A DNA stretch of 64,000 bases from Paracoccaceae bacterium (GTDB taxonomy: Bacteria; Pseudomonadota; Alphaproteobacteria; Rhodobacterales; Rhodobacteraceae): positions 62,001-126,000 of the forward strand of contig QWDA01000003.1 of assembly GCA_003605175.1 (NCBI GenBank), given 5' to 3'. The translations under genes and the position numbers were made by a program. The notes under the pieces are model-generated. The model made no database searches. It was not told the origin of the DNA and worked only from the letters and a program-made list of their open reading frames with translations. Positions 1 to 9,406 of this stretch are shown piece after piece; the first letter of the stretch is position 1; every line of letters begins with the position of its first letter.

Positions 1-545
1 TTGCGCAACAGGTCCGCACGCAGCCCGTAGCCGTCGCGAACCACGGTACTGGGCAGCACGCCGCTTTCCTCGACATCGAAGCGCTCGGCGAAGGCGCCGA
101 AGGCCAGCATCGTGTCGGGATTGGGGAAGGTCATGTACTGGACGATCACGCTCGGATTGGTGGCGTCCTGCTCGACCTGGTTCTCCGCGCCGTCGGGCAT
201 GGCGAGCGTGGCGCCGAAGCGCAGGTAGGATTTCCCGTCCGGCAAGGCCCGCAGCCCGTTGAACGACAGGACCGCATCGGTGCTGGCGTCCTCGTACCCG
301 GTGACCGGGCCGCCGCCGCCGGCGATGCCGACGGTCGAGCGCGACAGGCCGACCCGGCCCTGGGTGGTGCCCCATTGCTCGTTCGAGTAATAGGCGCCCA
401 GGAGCCCCGCCTGGCCGAGATTGATCTGCGCCATGACCCCGGGCGGAAGCGCCCCCGGCGGTGGTGGTCCCTCCTGCGCACCGGCGCCTGCCGCGCCGAA
501 GCCCATGGCGAGCGCGGCCATCGCCGCTATCGTCTTGATCGTCAT
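1..545 (-). CDS. Secreted hypothetical protein (C-terminus outside window)
   Basis: Partial gene. It starts at the ATG ending at 545, with a purine-rich GGAGGAGGG ribosome site just upstream, and stays open to the window edge, giving about 181 residues. Residues 1-24 form a Sec signal peptide (hydrophobic Ala/Gly core ending near GAGAQ). The mature part is rich in Gly, Ser, Thr and small hydrophobics with alternating patterns such as GRVGLSRSTVGIAGGGG, which suggests a beta-rich exported or outer-membrane protein. No family was recognised. It lies 93 bp downstream of the amidase on the same strand and may be the last gene of the Liv-type operon. The function is unknown. Confidence 0.7.
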   Translation of the reverse strand, partial: MTIKTIAAMAALAMGFGAAGAGAQEGPPPPGALPPGVMAQINLGQAGLLGAYYSNEQWGTTQGRVGLSRSTVGIAGGGGPVTGYEDASTDAVLSFNGLRALPDGKSYLRFGATLAMPDGAENQVEQDATNPSVIVQYMTFPNPDTMLAFGAFAERFDVEESGVLPSTVVRDGYGLRADLLR

Positions 546-638
546 CTGTCCCTCCTCCTCTGTTGGATTCGTCCTGGCGGCATTGCGCCGCCGCGCCGCC
601 CCGTTTCCCGGGGGGGTCGCATCCGGTTGTTTCGTCGA

Positions 639-2081
639 TCAGCCGCCGAGCGCGGGTGCCCTGAACCCGCCGAAGACCGCGTCGCAGGCCCGGGCGAAGG
701 CCAGGGTGGTGCGATCCGCGTGAAGCGCTCCGATGATCTGGACGCCGGCGGGGAGATCCTGCGCTTGCGCCGGCAGCGGCCGCACCGTGGCGGGCAGATG
801 CGCCAGCGTGGCGATGCCCGGCCAGAACAGGTTCTCCAGATAGGGCCGCGTCTCGCCGCCCAGGTCCAACTCGCGGTTCATCTGCGCCGCCGGGCCATAG
901 CCGTCCTCGGTCTGGTGCGGGAAGGCGCGGGTCATCGCGACCGGGCAGAGCAGCACGTCATGATCGGCGAACCAGGCGTTCCAGGCGGCGATCAGCTGCG
1001 CCTGGCGCTCCATCAGCCCCGCGAACTCGGCCATCGAGCTCCGCACCGCGCGGTTGATCCGGCCCGCCAGGCTGTCCGCGCCATGCGGCGCGGCGGCGGC
1101 GGCGTAGGCGTCCAGCTCCGGCGGCGGCAGCCCGGCACCGATCACCGCGAAGAGGGTCCGGAGATAATCGTCGCCGGCCGTGGCCATATGCGCGGGCGGT
1201 CCGGAGAGACGCGTGACCCGGGCCCCCTCGCGTTCCAGCGCGTCGGCGAACGCCCCAATGGCGGCGGCATAGGCCGGGTCTACCGGGAACCCGGTCGTCA
1301 GCACCGCGACGCGAAAATCGGAAAGCGTCTCGGCCCGTGCCCGGGGCAGCTCCAGCCGCCATGTCCCATCCCCGCCGGCGATGACGTCCAGCGCCAGCTC
1401 CAGATCCGCGGCCGAGCGCGCCAGCGGCCCGCATACCGCCAACGGCGAGGGCGCCAGCGCCCCCGGCATCGGCGGGATATGGCCGCGCGACGGTACGATG
1501 CCATAGCTCGGCTTGTGGCCCCAGACCCCGCAGAAATGCGCCGGAATTCGGATCGACCCGCCGATATCGCTGCCAAGCTCGAGCGGCGCGAAACCGGCCG
1601 CCAGCGCGGCCGCCGCCCCACCGGAGGAGCCGCCGACCGTCCGCTCGAGGTTCCAGGGGTTGCGGGTCAACCCGTGGATCGGGTTGTAGCTCTGATGGTC
1701 CGAAGCGGCGACCGGCACGTTGGTCTTGCCGTAGATCACCGCGCCCGCCGCGCGCAGGCGCGCCACCGCATCGGCATCCCGCGCCGGGCGATATCCGGCA
1801 AGGTCGGGAATGCCGGCGGTGGCGCGAAATCCCTCCACCTCGAACGTGTCCTTGATGGTCATCGGCAGACCGTTCAGTACCCGGCCCTCGCCGCGCCGCG
1901 CATCCGCCTCGCGCGCCGCCGCGCGGGCCGCATCGGCATTGCGCTCGATCACCGCGTTGATCTCGCCATCGAGCCGCGCCTGCCGGTCGAGCAGATGGTC
2001 CAGCAGTTCCACCGCGCCGATACGGCCGTCGTTCAGCGCCGCGAGCGTCTCGGTTGCGGTCCAGGAATGGGGATCGGTCAT
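639..2081 (-). CDS. Amidase signature family hydrolase
   Basis: 480 residues, a normal length for the amidase signature (AS) family, which hydrolyses amide bonds with a Ser-cisSer-Lys triad. All three residues are visible: Lys77 in MTIKDTF, cis-Ser152 in TVGGSSGG and nucleophile Ser176 in GSDIGGSIRIP. The 24-residue spacing between the serines is typical. There is no signal peptide, so it is cytosolic. Its ATG overlaps the stop of the upstream permease gene by 4 bp (ATGA). Being the last enzyme of a HAAT-importer operon suggests it hydrolyses an imported amide. The substrate cannot be read from sequence, and GatA is excluded by the context and the lack of gatB/gatC. Confidence 0.9.
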   Translation of the reverse strand: MTDPHSWTATETLAALNDGRIGAVELLDHLLDRQARLDGEINAVIERNADAARAAAREADARRGEGRVLNGLPMTIKDTFEVEGFRATAGIPDLAGYRPARDADAVARLRAAGAVIYGKTNVPVAASDHQSYNPIHGLTRNPWNLERTVGGSSGGAAAALAAGFAPLELGSDIGGSIRIPAHFCGVWGHKPSYGIVPSRGHIPPMPGALAPSPLAVCGPLARSAADLELALDVIAGGDGTWRLELPRARAETLSDFRVAVLTTGFPVDPAYAAAIGAFADALEREGARVTRLSGPPAHMATAGDDYLRTLFAVIGAGLPPPELDAYAAAAAPHGADSLAGRINRAVRSSMAEFAGLMERQAQLIAAWNAWFADHDVLLCPVAMTRAFPHQTEDGYGPAAQMNRELDLGGETRPYLENLFWPGIATLAHLPATVRPLPAQAQDLPAGVQIIGALHADRTTLAFARACDAVFGGFRAPALGG

Positions 2082-3043
2082 GCCTCGGTCTCTTCGGTTG
2101 TTGCGTGTTGGGTGGCGCCGCGCCGTGCCGCGATCGCGGGCCAGAGCCCGCGCGGCGCCAGGAGAAGCACCACAACGGCCAGAAGCCCCATGACGATCCA
2201 GTACTGCCCGCCGGTGAAGCCCCAGGCGGTCATCGCCTCGCGCGCTCCGATCAGGATGATCGTGCCGAGCGCCGGGCCGGTCAGCGTGCCGATGCCGCCC
2301 ACCACGGTGACGAACATCATCGCGATCAGCCAGTTGATCTGGAATGCGTCGTTCGGCGAGATGTAGAGCGCGGTGATGTAATAGAGCGCCCCCGCCAGCG
2401 CCGTGCCGGCCGCCGTCAGGGCGAAGTGCATCAGGTGCAGCCCGCGCACGTCGATGCCCGCGCTGGCCGCCGCCGCCTCGTTCTCGCGAAGCGCCAGGGT
2501 GGCGAGGCCCAGCCGGGTGCGCAGGAACACCCGGAGCCCCACCATCAGCGCCACGGCGCAGAAGGCCGCGATGGCGAAGACGACGCGCTCGGGTTCGCCG
2601 GCGAGCATGTTGCCGCCCGGGCGCAGCACCAGTCCGGACGTGCCGCCGAGCCAGTCCGCCTTTGCCGCGAGCTGCATCAGGATCTCGGCCACGACCCACA
2701 TGCCGACGGCGAAATAGGCGTGCTTGAGGTGGAACATCACCAGGCCGAGCGGAATGGCGACAAGCCCCACCGCCACCGGCACCAGCGCGAGGACCAGCCA
2801 GAGCGGCAGCGCGGTCTCGTTGGCCGCGAGAAACAGCGTATAGGCGCCGAGCCCGACGAAGGCCTGGTGACCCAGCGAGATCTGCCCGGCGAAGCCCGCC
2901 AGCAGGTTCCACATCTGCGCCAGAAGAAAGATCACCAGGATCTCGCAGAGCAGGAACAGCGAACCGGACCCGATCAGTGTGGCGCCGCAGATGGCGGCGG
3001 CGAGCCCCAGGGCAAGCGCCGCGATTTCCCATGGCCGGATCAT
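2078..3043 (-). CDS. HAAT-family ABC transporter permease (LivM type)
   Basis: 321 residues with eight or more hydrophobic segments and the LivM hallmark GFAGQISLGHQAFVGLGAY near residue 50, plus the EAA-like loop around ALRENEAAAASAGIDV. It is the second inner-membrane permease of a hydrophobic amino-acid/amide/urea-type importer. The start was chosen at the ATG ending at 3043, which overlaps the upstream livH stop by 4 bp. The open frame continues further upstream but runs antisense-like through livH. The substrate may be an amide rather than a branched-chain amino acid, because an amidase follows directly. Confidence 0.9.
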   Translation of the reverse strand: MIRPWEIAALALGLAAAICGATLIGSGSLFLLCEILVIFLLAQMWNLLAGFAGQISLGHQAFVGLGAYTLFLAANETALPLWLVLALVPVAVGLVAIPLGLVMFHLKHAYFAVGMWVVAEILMQLAAKADWLGGTSGLVLRPGGNMLAGEPERVVFAIAAFCAVALMVGLRVFLRTRLGLATLALRENEAAAASAGIDVRGLHLMHFALTAAGTALAGALYYITALYISPNDAFQINWLIAMMFVTVVGGIGTLTGPALGTIILIGAREAMTAWGFTGGQYWIVMGLLAVVVLLLAPRGLWPAIAARRGATQHATTEETEA

Positions 3044-3902
3044 GACAGCCTCCCCGTCATGGCGCGGAAGACGAGCACCGCGAAGAAGACCAGGTGCACG
3101 TAGAGCAGCCCGGCATTGCCGTCGAAACGGCTGGACACGACCTGGGTCAGCCCCAGCAGCATGCCCGCGCCAAGCGCGCCCCGGATCGAGCCGAGCCCGC
3201 CCAGAACCACCACCTCGAAGGCGACAAGCAGATGCGCGACGCCCGAGAACGGCGAGACGCTGGCGCGCATCGCCAGCAGCACGCCGGCAATCGCGGCCAG
3301 ACCCGCCGACAGGGCGGCCACCAGCGTGTGCACGCGGCGTACCCGCACGCCCATCAGCGCGGCGATGTCGGGCCGGTCGGACAGGGCGCGCACCTGCCGG
3401 CCGAAAGCCGTGCGGTAGATCAGGGCGGCCAGCCCGCCGAAGGCGGCCAGCGCGATGGCCAGCGTCACCAGCGGCAGGACGCCCAGCGACAGGCCGGCAA
3501 TGTCGATCCGCGCCTGCCCCAGCCCGCCGACATCGAGCCCGCGCAGGTCGGCCCCCATGGTCTCGACCAGGAGGTTGCGCAGGATCACCGCCAGCCCGAA
3601 GGTGACCAGCATCGGTACCATCGGATCGCGGAACGCCATGGCGCGCTCGATCGCGGCGGCCTGCATCGCCGCGCCGATCAGGGCGCATCCGGCGAAGGCG
3701 CCGACCAGCACGGCGGCGAAGGACAGGCCAGGTGCGAGCGCCACAAGCCCCACGGCGAGGAAGGCCCCGATGGTGATCAACTCGCCCTGCGCCAGGTTCA
3801 CCACGCGCAGGATGCCGAAATTCAGCGCCAGCCCGACGCCGATCATCCCGTAGAGCCCGCCCAGCGTGATGCCCTGGAAAAGTGTCTCGATCAGCCCCGC
3901 GA

Positions 3903-3906
<4 letters not shown>
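3040..3906 (-). CDS. HAAT-family ABC transporter permease (LivH type)
   Basis: 288 residues, the typical LivH length. The N-terminal segment GITLGGLYGMIGVGLALNFGILRVVNLAQGEL is the family hallmark and is followed by about seven further membrane helices. The cytoplasmic coupling region is around RALSDRPDIAALMGVRVRRV, and GGLGSIRGALGAG lies near the C-terminus. It forms the membrane channel together with the LivM-type protein. ATGA overlaps at both ends show tight translational coupling with the ATPase gene before it and livM after it. Confidence 0.92.
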
Positions 3907-4587
<681 letters not shown>

Positions 4588-4610
<23 letters not shown>

Positions 4611-5340
4611 CGGACACCCCCATGTAGATGGATTGCAGTTCCGGGTTCTCCCAGACCTCGGCGAAGGCGCCGTCATGGGTCTTGGCACCCTTGTCCATCA
4701 CCATGAGCCGGTCGCAGGTGCCCCGGAGCGCGAAGGGGATGTGTTCGACCCAGACGATGGCCCGGCCTTCGCGCAGCGACAGGACAAGCTCCATGATCGC
4801 CTCGATCTCGGGCTCGGTCAGGCCGGCGGCGATCTCGTCCAGGAGCAGCACGCGCGGCCGCGCCGCCACCGCCTTGGCCAGTTCCAGCCGCTTGCGGTCC
4901 AGCAGGCCCAGCGCGCCGGCCAGCATCCCGGCGCGTTCGGTCAGGCCGACAAGCGCGAGCACCTCGGCGATCCAGCCCTCGGCCTCGCTGCGCCCCAGGC
5001 CGGCACCGAACAGCGCCGGGAGCAGGGCATTCTCGCGCACCGTCAGCCGGTCGAAGCTCTGCGGAATCTGCGCGGCCCGGGCGACACCACTGCGGACCCG
5101 CGCATGGACCGGCAGACGGGTGATATCGGTCCCATCCAGGGTGAGCGCCCCGGCGCTCGGCCGGTGATCGCCGGCGAGCAGGGCCAGAAGCGTGCTCTTG
5201 CCCGCCCCGTTCGGCCCGATCAGCCCCACGCTGTCGCCGGAGTTCAGGTCGAGATCGACCGCATCCGTCGCCGCGATGGCGCCGAAATTCTTGGTCAGTC
5301 CCCGGGCCTGAAGGAGCGGCGCTGCCACCCCTGCCATCAC
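4588..5340 (-). CDS. HAAT-family ABC transporter ATPase (LivG type)
   Basis: 250 residues. Walker A is GPNGAGKST near residue 43 and Walker B is VLLLDEIAAGL. The signature position reads LGLLDRKRLELAKAV, the RKRLE variant usual in LivG rather than a canonical LSGGQ. The C-terminal segment ENPELQSIYMG is also typical of LivG. The start overlaps the stop of the binding-protein gene by 4 bp. It is the partner ATPase of the LivF-type protein. Confidence 0.92.
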
Positions 5341-6626
5341 GCGCCGCCGAGCGGCACCATCTCCGCATCGAGCGGGATGGCGGGCATGGTGGCATTGTTC
5401 ACCACCTGCAGCTCATAGGGATGGCTGCCGCCAAGCCGCCGCCACTGGCCGCCGACGAGGCCGGTGATCGCGACGTTCTTCACCGGGCTCTGGGCGAAGT
5501 TCACCGGGCCGACCACGGTTTCGGTGCTGAGCCCGGCGATCGCGTCGCGCAGCGCCTCGGGGTCCAGCGGATCGGCGGACCTGGCGATCGCCGCCAGTCC
5601 GACCTCCCAGAGCGCATGGCCATAGCCCAGGGGCTGGGTCCATTGCTGGCCGGTCTCGGCCTCCCATTCCGCGGCAAGCTCCGCCGCCGACTGCCCGGTG
5701 ATCGACGACCCGAAGGGGAAGCGCGGGGTCCACCAGACCTCGGTGGCGAGCCCGTCGGCCGTGTCGCCGAGCGCGGCCAGCGGGCCGGGGAACAGGAACG
5801 CCGCCGCCATCGCGCAGGCCTTCGGCGTCAGCCCGGCCTGCGCCGCCTGGTTCCAGAACGGGATGAAGTGGTTCGGATACATGAAGCCCGACAGGATATC
5901 GGTGCCGGCATCGCGGAACTGCGCGATGGCGGCCGAGAAATCGTTGGTCGCCTCCTGGAACTGCCCTGCGGTGATCTCCTGGTACCCGCCGGCCGCGAGC
6001 GCCGCGGGCAGGCCGACCTCCGGATGCATCAGCCCCTGGCCGGCCGGGTTGTCGAGATAGAGCGTGCCGACCTTCTTGTTGGTCTCCAGCATGTCGAACA
6101 TCTGCACGAAGTTCGTCAGGACCGTGTCCGACCCGGCGAAGAAGTGGAACGTGTAGGGGAACCCCTGGCCGGGATTGCCGCCGCGCGGGAACATCCAGCC
6201 CTGCCAGGGCAACATGGTCGAGATCGTCGGCACGCCGCGCGCATCGGCCAGCTCGCCGATGGCGATGGCCCCGGCGCCGTCCTGCACCAGGACAAGGTTG
6301 CAGCGCTCGCGCAGCACCAATTCCTGCGCCACCGTGGCCGAGCGGGCGATGTCCGACTGGTTGTCGCGGATCACCAGTTCCACGTCGTAATGCCTGCCGC
6401 CGTGGTCCAGCCCCGCCGCCAGATGCGCCCTGATCTTCTCGATGGTCCAGCTTTCGGTTTCGCCGAACGCGGCACGGATGCCCGACAGCGATCCGATATA
6501 GCCGATCTTGATCGTCGATCCGGCGGCCCGGGCGATGGCCGGGGCGAACAGCCCCACGCTCGCCGCCGCGCCGCTTCTCAGCACGCCGCGGCGGTTCAGA
6601 ACCATTGGCTTTCCATGTCCGCTCAT
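5337..6626 (-). CDS. HAAT-family periplasmic substrate-binding protein
   Basis: 429 residues, type I periplasmic-binding fold (LivJ/AmiC/UrtA group). The N-terminus carries a twin-arginine-like export signal (LNRRGVLRSGAAASVG) ending near ARAAG, then the usual mature start STIKIGYIGSLSG. A GGGAGAACGGG ribosome site precedes the ATG. It is the first gene of the importer operon, divergent from the TetR gene and 46 bp downstream of a palindromic operator candidate. Family members bind branched-chain amino acids, amides, urea or related compounds. The downstream amidase favours an amide ligand, but this is inference. Confidence 0.9.
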   Translation of the reverse strand: MSGHGKPMVLNRRGVLRSGAAASVGLFAPAIARAAGSTIKIGYIGSLSGIRAAFGETESWTIEKIRAHLAAGLDHGGRHYDVELVIRDNQSDIARSATVAQELVLRERCNLVLVQDGAGAIAIGELADARGVPTISTMLPWQGWMFPRGGNPGQGFPYTFHFFAGSDTVLTNFVQMFDMLETNKKVGTLYLDNPAGQGLMHPEVGLPAALAAGGYQEITAGQFQEATNDFSAAIAQFRDAGTDILSGFMYPNHFIPFWNQAAQAGLTPKACAMAAAFLFPGPLAALGDTADGLATEVWWTPRFPFGSSITGQSAAELAAEWEAETGQQWTQPLGYGHALWEVGLAAIARSADPLDPEALRDAIAGLSTETVVGPVNFAQSPVKNVAITGLVGGQWRRLGGSHPYELQVVNNATMPAIPLDAEMVPLGGA

Positions 6627-6671
6627 CCCGTTCTCCCGTGTCGCGGCTGTCCGGTTGCGCCCGGCAGCTCA

Positions 6672-6692
6672 AATGTTACCAGTGGTCACATT
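6672..6692. promoter_or_regulatory. Palindromic operator candidate for the divergent TetR regulator
   Basis: A 21-bp interrupted palindrome with left arm AATGTTACC, centre AGT and right arm GGTCACATT. Only one pair of the nine arm positions mismatches. It lies in the 163-bp space between the divergent importer operon and the tetR gene, 46 bp before the former and 97 bp before the latter. Size and position fit a TetR dimer site controlling both directions. Confidence 0.6.
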
Positions 6693-6789
6693 AATCGCGA
6701 TTCGTATTGCATCCGTCAATGGGTTTGGTTCCGATAGGCGCGAGAACAGGCGACGGGCGCGCTCCGCGCCGGCCCGGTCGGAGGAACAG

Positions 6790-7464
6790 ATGAACACCGT
6801 GACAGCCAAGTCCAGGAAGTCGGGCTACCATCACAACGACCTGCCGAGTGCCTTGATCGAAGCCGCGCTGGTGCTGATCCTCGAACGCGGCGGGCCGAGT
6901 TTTTCCCTGCGGGAACTCGCGGCAAAGGTCGGGGTCACGCACCCGTCGGTCTATCGCCACTTCAAGGACAAGGCGGCGCTCCTCGATGCGCTCATGCGGC
7001 ACGGCTTCGACGAATTGCGCCGCTATCAGCGCGTCGAGCAGGGCAGGGCCCCGCAGACCCCGCTGGAGCAGCTCATGGCGCTTGCGCGGGCCTATATCCG
7101 TTTTGCGCAGGACAATGCGGGGTTCTTTTCGCTCATGTTCGGAAACGCCCCTGTACAGGACGACAAGGCCAGCGGACGGAGCGCGTTCAATCGGGATGCG
7201 CTTGCGGCGCTCCTGCGCGCGATCCAGCGCTGTCAGGAGGCCGGGATCCTGATCCCCGGCTCGCCCCTCCGCATCGCCGGTTTCCTGGTTCTGGCGCCGC
7301 ATGGCCTGGCGAACTACACGGCCCACGATGACGCCGACCCGCTGACGGTCATGGACATCGAAGAAGTGGCTTGGCTCTCCCTGGTGCCGTTCCTGGTCGA
7401 CCGCCCGTCGTCCGAGGAGATCTCGCGGACCTATCTCGCCGGCCCGGCGAACGATCCGCGCTGA
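6790..7464 (+). CDS. TetR/AcrR family transcriptional regulator
   Basis: 224 residues. The N-terminal helix-turn-helix spans about residues 39-58 (SLRELAAKVGVTHPSVYRHF), followed by a helical ligand-binding domain of the WHG-type C-terminal group. The frame is open further upstream, but the ATG at 6790 has a GGAGGAAC ribosome site 5 bp away and gives a normal TetR length. It is divergent from the Liv-type importer/amidase operon and is probably its local repressor, with the imported compound or a metabolite as inducer. Confidence 0.9.
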   Translation: MNTVTAKSRKSGYHHNDLPSALIEAALVLILERGGPSFSLRELAAKVGVTHPSVYRHFKDKAALLDALMRHGFDELRRYQRVEQGRAPQTPLEQLMALARAYIRFAQDNAGFFSLMFGNAPVQDDKASGRSAFNRDALAALLRAIQRCQEAGILIPGSPLRIAGFLVLAPHGLANYTAHDDADPLTVMDIEEVAWLSLVPFLVDRPSSEEISRTYLAGPANDPR

Positions 7465-7485
7465 CGGGAAAGCGCGGAAGAACCG

Positions 7486-7510
7486 GGCCGCGAAACCTCG
7501 CTTCGCGGCC
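7486..7510 (+). terminator. Stem-loop after tetR
   Basis: Perfect 9-bp inverted repeat GGCCGCGAA / TTCGCGGCC with a 7-nt loop, 22 bp after the tetR stop. No U-run follows, so it is at best a weak or Rho-assisted terminator or an mRNA 3'-end stabiliser. Confidence 0.4.
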
Positions 7511-7615
7511 AGGCGCGAGCCGTCCGTTCACGGACATTCCGCAACTCCGGGAGCCTGAACGGCCCGCACTGTCTCCGGATTCTCGACCCCCGAAAAACCC
7601 GGTTGCCGAAGTGTA

Positions 7616-7630
7616 TGTTATAAGATAACA
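7616..7630 (+). promoter_or_regulatory. Zur/Fur-type operator
   Basis: 15-bp palindrome with perfect 6-bp arms TGTTAT and ATAACA around AAG, starting 48 bp and ending 34 bp before the zur start codon. It contains a -10-like TATAAG. A/T-rich TGTTAT-N3-ATAACA sequences are the known Zur operator style in alphaproteobacteria. The position before zur and a zinc-uptake island implies zinc-dependent autorepression and repression of everything downstream. Confidence 0.75.
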
Positions 7631-7663
7631 AATCGGCGAAACCTGATCCCGAAGGGAGTTCGC

Positions 7664-8050
7664 TTGAGAAAACAGAGCAGCCAGCGACAGGCGGAAGTTC
7701 TTGATGTGCTTCAGAAAACCGGCCGCCCCATGACGGCATACGAGATTCTGGATCAGCTCAAGAACGAAGAGGCCGGGCTCGCACCGCCGACCGTGTACCG
7801 GGCCCTCACGGCCCTGATGGACGAGGGCCGCGCGCATCGGCTCGAATCCCTCAACGCCTTCGTTTCCTGCCAGTGCGCGCATGTGGACCACGCCCCCGTT
7901 CTCGCGGTCTGCGACGATTGCGGTTCGGTCGAGGAACATGCGGATGAAATCGTCATGGACCGGTTGACCGCGATCACGCGGGCGACCGGGTTCCACGCCC
8001 GGCGACATGTCGTCGAGGTGCACGGATCCTGCGGCGCCTGCGCCGCCTGA
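7664..8050 (+). CDS. zur: Zinc uptake regulator (Fur family)
   Basis: 128 residues, short for the Fur family but normal for Zur. The start is a TTG with GAAGGGAG just upstream. The winged helix spans about residues 5-60 (TAYEILDQL...APPTVYRALTALMDEG). The structural zinc site is made by C83xxC86 and C123xxC126, with further His/Cys around SCQCAHVDH at residues 68-76. The family represses uptake genes when Zn(II) is plentiful. Zur rather than Fur or Mur is favoured because the genes that follow are a COG0523 GTPase and zinc-uptake proteins, and the operator overlaps its own promoter. Confidence 0.88.
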   Translation: MRKQSSQRQAEVLDVLQKTGRPMTAYEILDQLKNEEAGLAPPTVYRALTALMDEGRAHRLESLNAFVSCQCAHVDHAPVLAVCDDCGSVEEHADEIVMDRLTAITRATGFHARRHVVEVHGSCGACAA

Positions 8051-8079
8051 TCCAGCAACCAGGTAGATGAAACCAACAG

Positions 8080-8100
8080 CCCGGGGAGCGCCTCTCCGGG
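8080..8100 (+). other. Short stem-loop between zur and the downstream operon
   Basis: 9-bp stem CCCGGGGAG / CTCTCCGGG (one G-U pair) with a 3-nt CGC loop, 30 bp after the zur stop and 18 bp before the small ORF at 8118. There is no U-run. It may set the level of zur relative to the downstream genes or stabilise mRNA. Confidence 0.35.
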
Positions 8101-8117
8101 AACGGAGAAGACGTGCC

Positions 8118-8201
8118 ATGCCTGATATCGCCGTGAGAGCCGGAAGCTCCGCCGGTTCGACCGCCGCCGATCTCGCCACGCCGCTGGAGATTTCCGCATG
8201 A
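8118..8201 (+). CDS. Possible 27-residue leader peptide
   Basis: The ATG at 8118 has an AACGGAGAAG purine stretch upstream and reads 27 codons (starting [15 protein letters not shown]). Its stop overlaps the GTPase start codon by 4 bp (ATGA), the same junction used throughout this operon. There is no hydrophobic segment and no known family. It could be a real small protein, a translational-coupling device for the GTPase, or a chance frame. Confidence 0.3.
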   Translation: MPDIAVRAGSSAGSTAADLATPLEISA

Positions 8202-9406
8202 CCGACACCCGGCTTCCCGTGACCGTACTTTCCGGCTTTCTCGGTGCCGGCAAGACCACCCTGCTGAACCGCGTGCTGAACAACCGCGAGGGCCGGCGCG
8301 TCGCGGTCATCGTCAACGACATGTCCGAGGTGAACATCGACGCCGACCTCGTGCGCGCCGATACCGAACTGTCCCGCACCGACGAGACGCTGGTCGAGAT
8401 GTCGAACGGTTGCATTTGCTGCACGCTCCGCGACGACCTGCTCCAGGAGGTGCGCCGCCTCGCCGCCGAGGGCCGTTTCGACTACCTGCTGATCGAATCG
8501 ACCGGCATTTCCGAGCCGCTTCCCGTTGCGGCGACCTTCGACTTCCGCGACGTGGCGGGCGAAAGCCTGTCGGACGTGGCCCGCCTCGACACGATGGTCA
8601 CGGTGGTCGATGCCGTGAACCTCCTGCGGGACTATTCCAGCCACGACTTCCTGCGCGACCGGGGCGAGACGCTGGGCGAGGAAGACGACCGGACGCTCGT
8701 GAACCTGCTCGTGGAGCAGATAGAGTTTGCCGATGTGGTGGTCCTGAACAAGGTCGCCGATGCCGGCCCCGAGCGCACCGACGCCGCCCGCAAGATCATC
8801 CGCAGCCTCAACGCCGATGCGCGGATCATCGAGACGAATCACTCCGCTGTCGCCGCCGACGCGATCCTCGACACCGGCCTCTTCGATTTCGAGAAGGCGC
8901 AGGAGCATCCGATGTGGGCAAAGGAGCTCTACGGTTTCGCCGACCACGTGCCCGAGACCGAGGAATACGGCGTCGTGTCCCATGTCTATCGCGCCCGGCG
9001 GCCGTTCGAGCCGGAAAGGATCCTCGCCGTCCTGAACGGAGATCTGCCCGGCGTGATCCGCGCCAAGGGGCATTTCTGGATCGCGACGCGGCCCGACTGG
9101 GTGGCCGAGTTCTCGCTCGCCGGGGCACTGTCTTCGGTGAAGCCGCTCGGCACCTGGTGGGCCGCGGTCCCGAAGGCGCGCTGGCCCGATCACGAAGGCG
9201 CCCGCGCCTACATGGCCGCGCATTGGGCCGAACCCTGGGGCGACCGGCGGCAGGAGATCGTCTTCATCGGGGCAGGGATCGATTGGCCCGTCCTGAAATC
9301 CCGGCTGGATGCCTGCCTGGTGCCCGCGCATCTGGCACCGGGCCCCGAAGCGCTGCCCGACCTGCCCGATCCGTTCCCGCTCTGGCGGCGGGCGGAGGCG
9401 GCATGA
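8198..9406 (+). CDS. COG0523 (CobW/ZigA-type) zinc-handling GTPase
   Basis: 402 residues. P-loop GFLGAGKTT at residues 13-21, the COG0523 metal motif C72xC74C75 in [11 protein letters not shown], the guanine-specificity motif NKVAD at 184-188, and a CobW C-terminal domain from about residue 258 ([15 protein letters not shown]). This family couples GTP hydrolysis to Zn(II) delivery to client proteins. Zur-controlled members (ZigA, ZagA, ZNG1-like) support growth in low zinc. It sits directly after zur, with ATGA coupling to the next gene, so a ZigA-like metallochaperone role is likely. The exact client is unknown. Confidence 0.88.
   Translation: MTDTRLPVTVLSGFLGAGKTTLLNRVLNNREGRRVAVIVNDMSEVNIDADLVRADTELSRTDETLVEMSNGCICCTLRDDLLQEVRRLAAEGRFDYLLIESTGISEPLPVAATFDFRDVAGESLSDVARLDTMVTVVDAVNLLRDYSSHDFLRDRGETLGEEDDRTLVNLLVEQIEFADVVVLNKVADAGPERTDAARKIIRSLNADARIIETNHSAVAADAILDTGLFDFEKAQEHPMWAKELYGFADHVPETEEYGVVSHVYRARRPFEPERILAVLNGDLPGVIRAKGHFWIATRPDWVAEFSLAGALSSVKPLGTWWAAVPKARWPDHEGARAYMAAHWAEPWGDRRQEIVFIGAGIDWPVLKSRLDACLVPAHLAPGPEALPDLPDPFPLWRRAEAA

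Noticed and set aside
2082-3032. Upstream extension of the amidase frame
   Set aside because: It overlaps the LivM permease in another frame. The ATG ending at 2081 gives a complete amidase.
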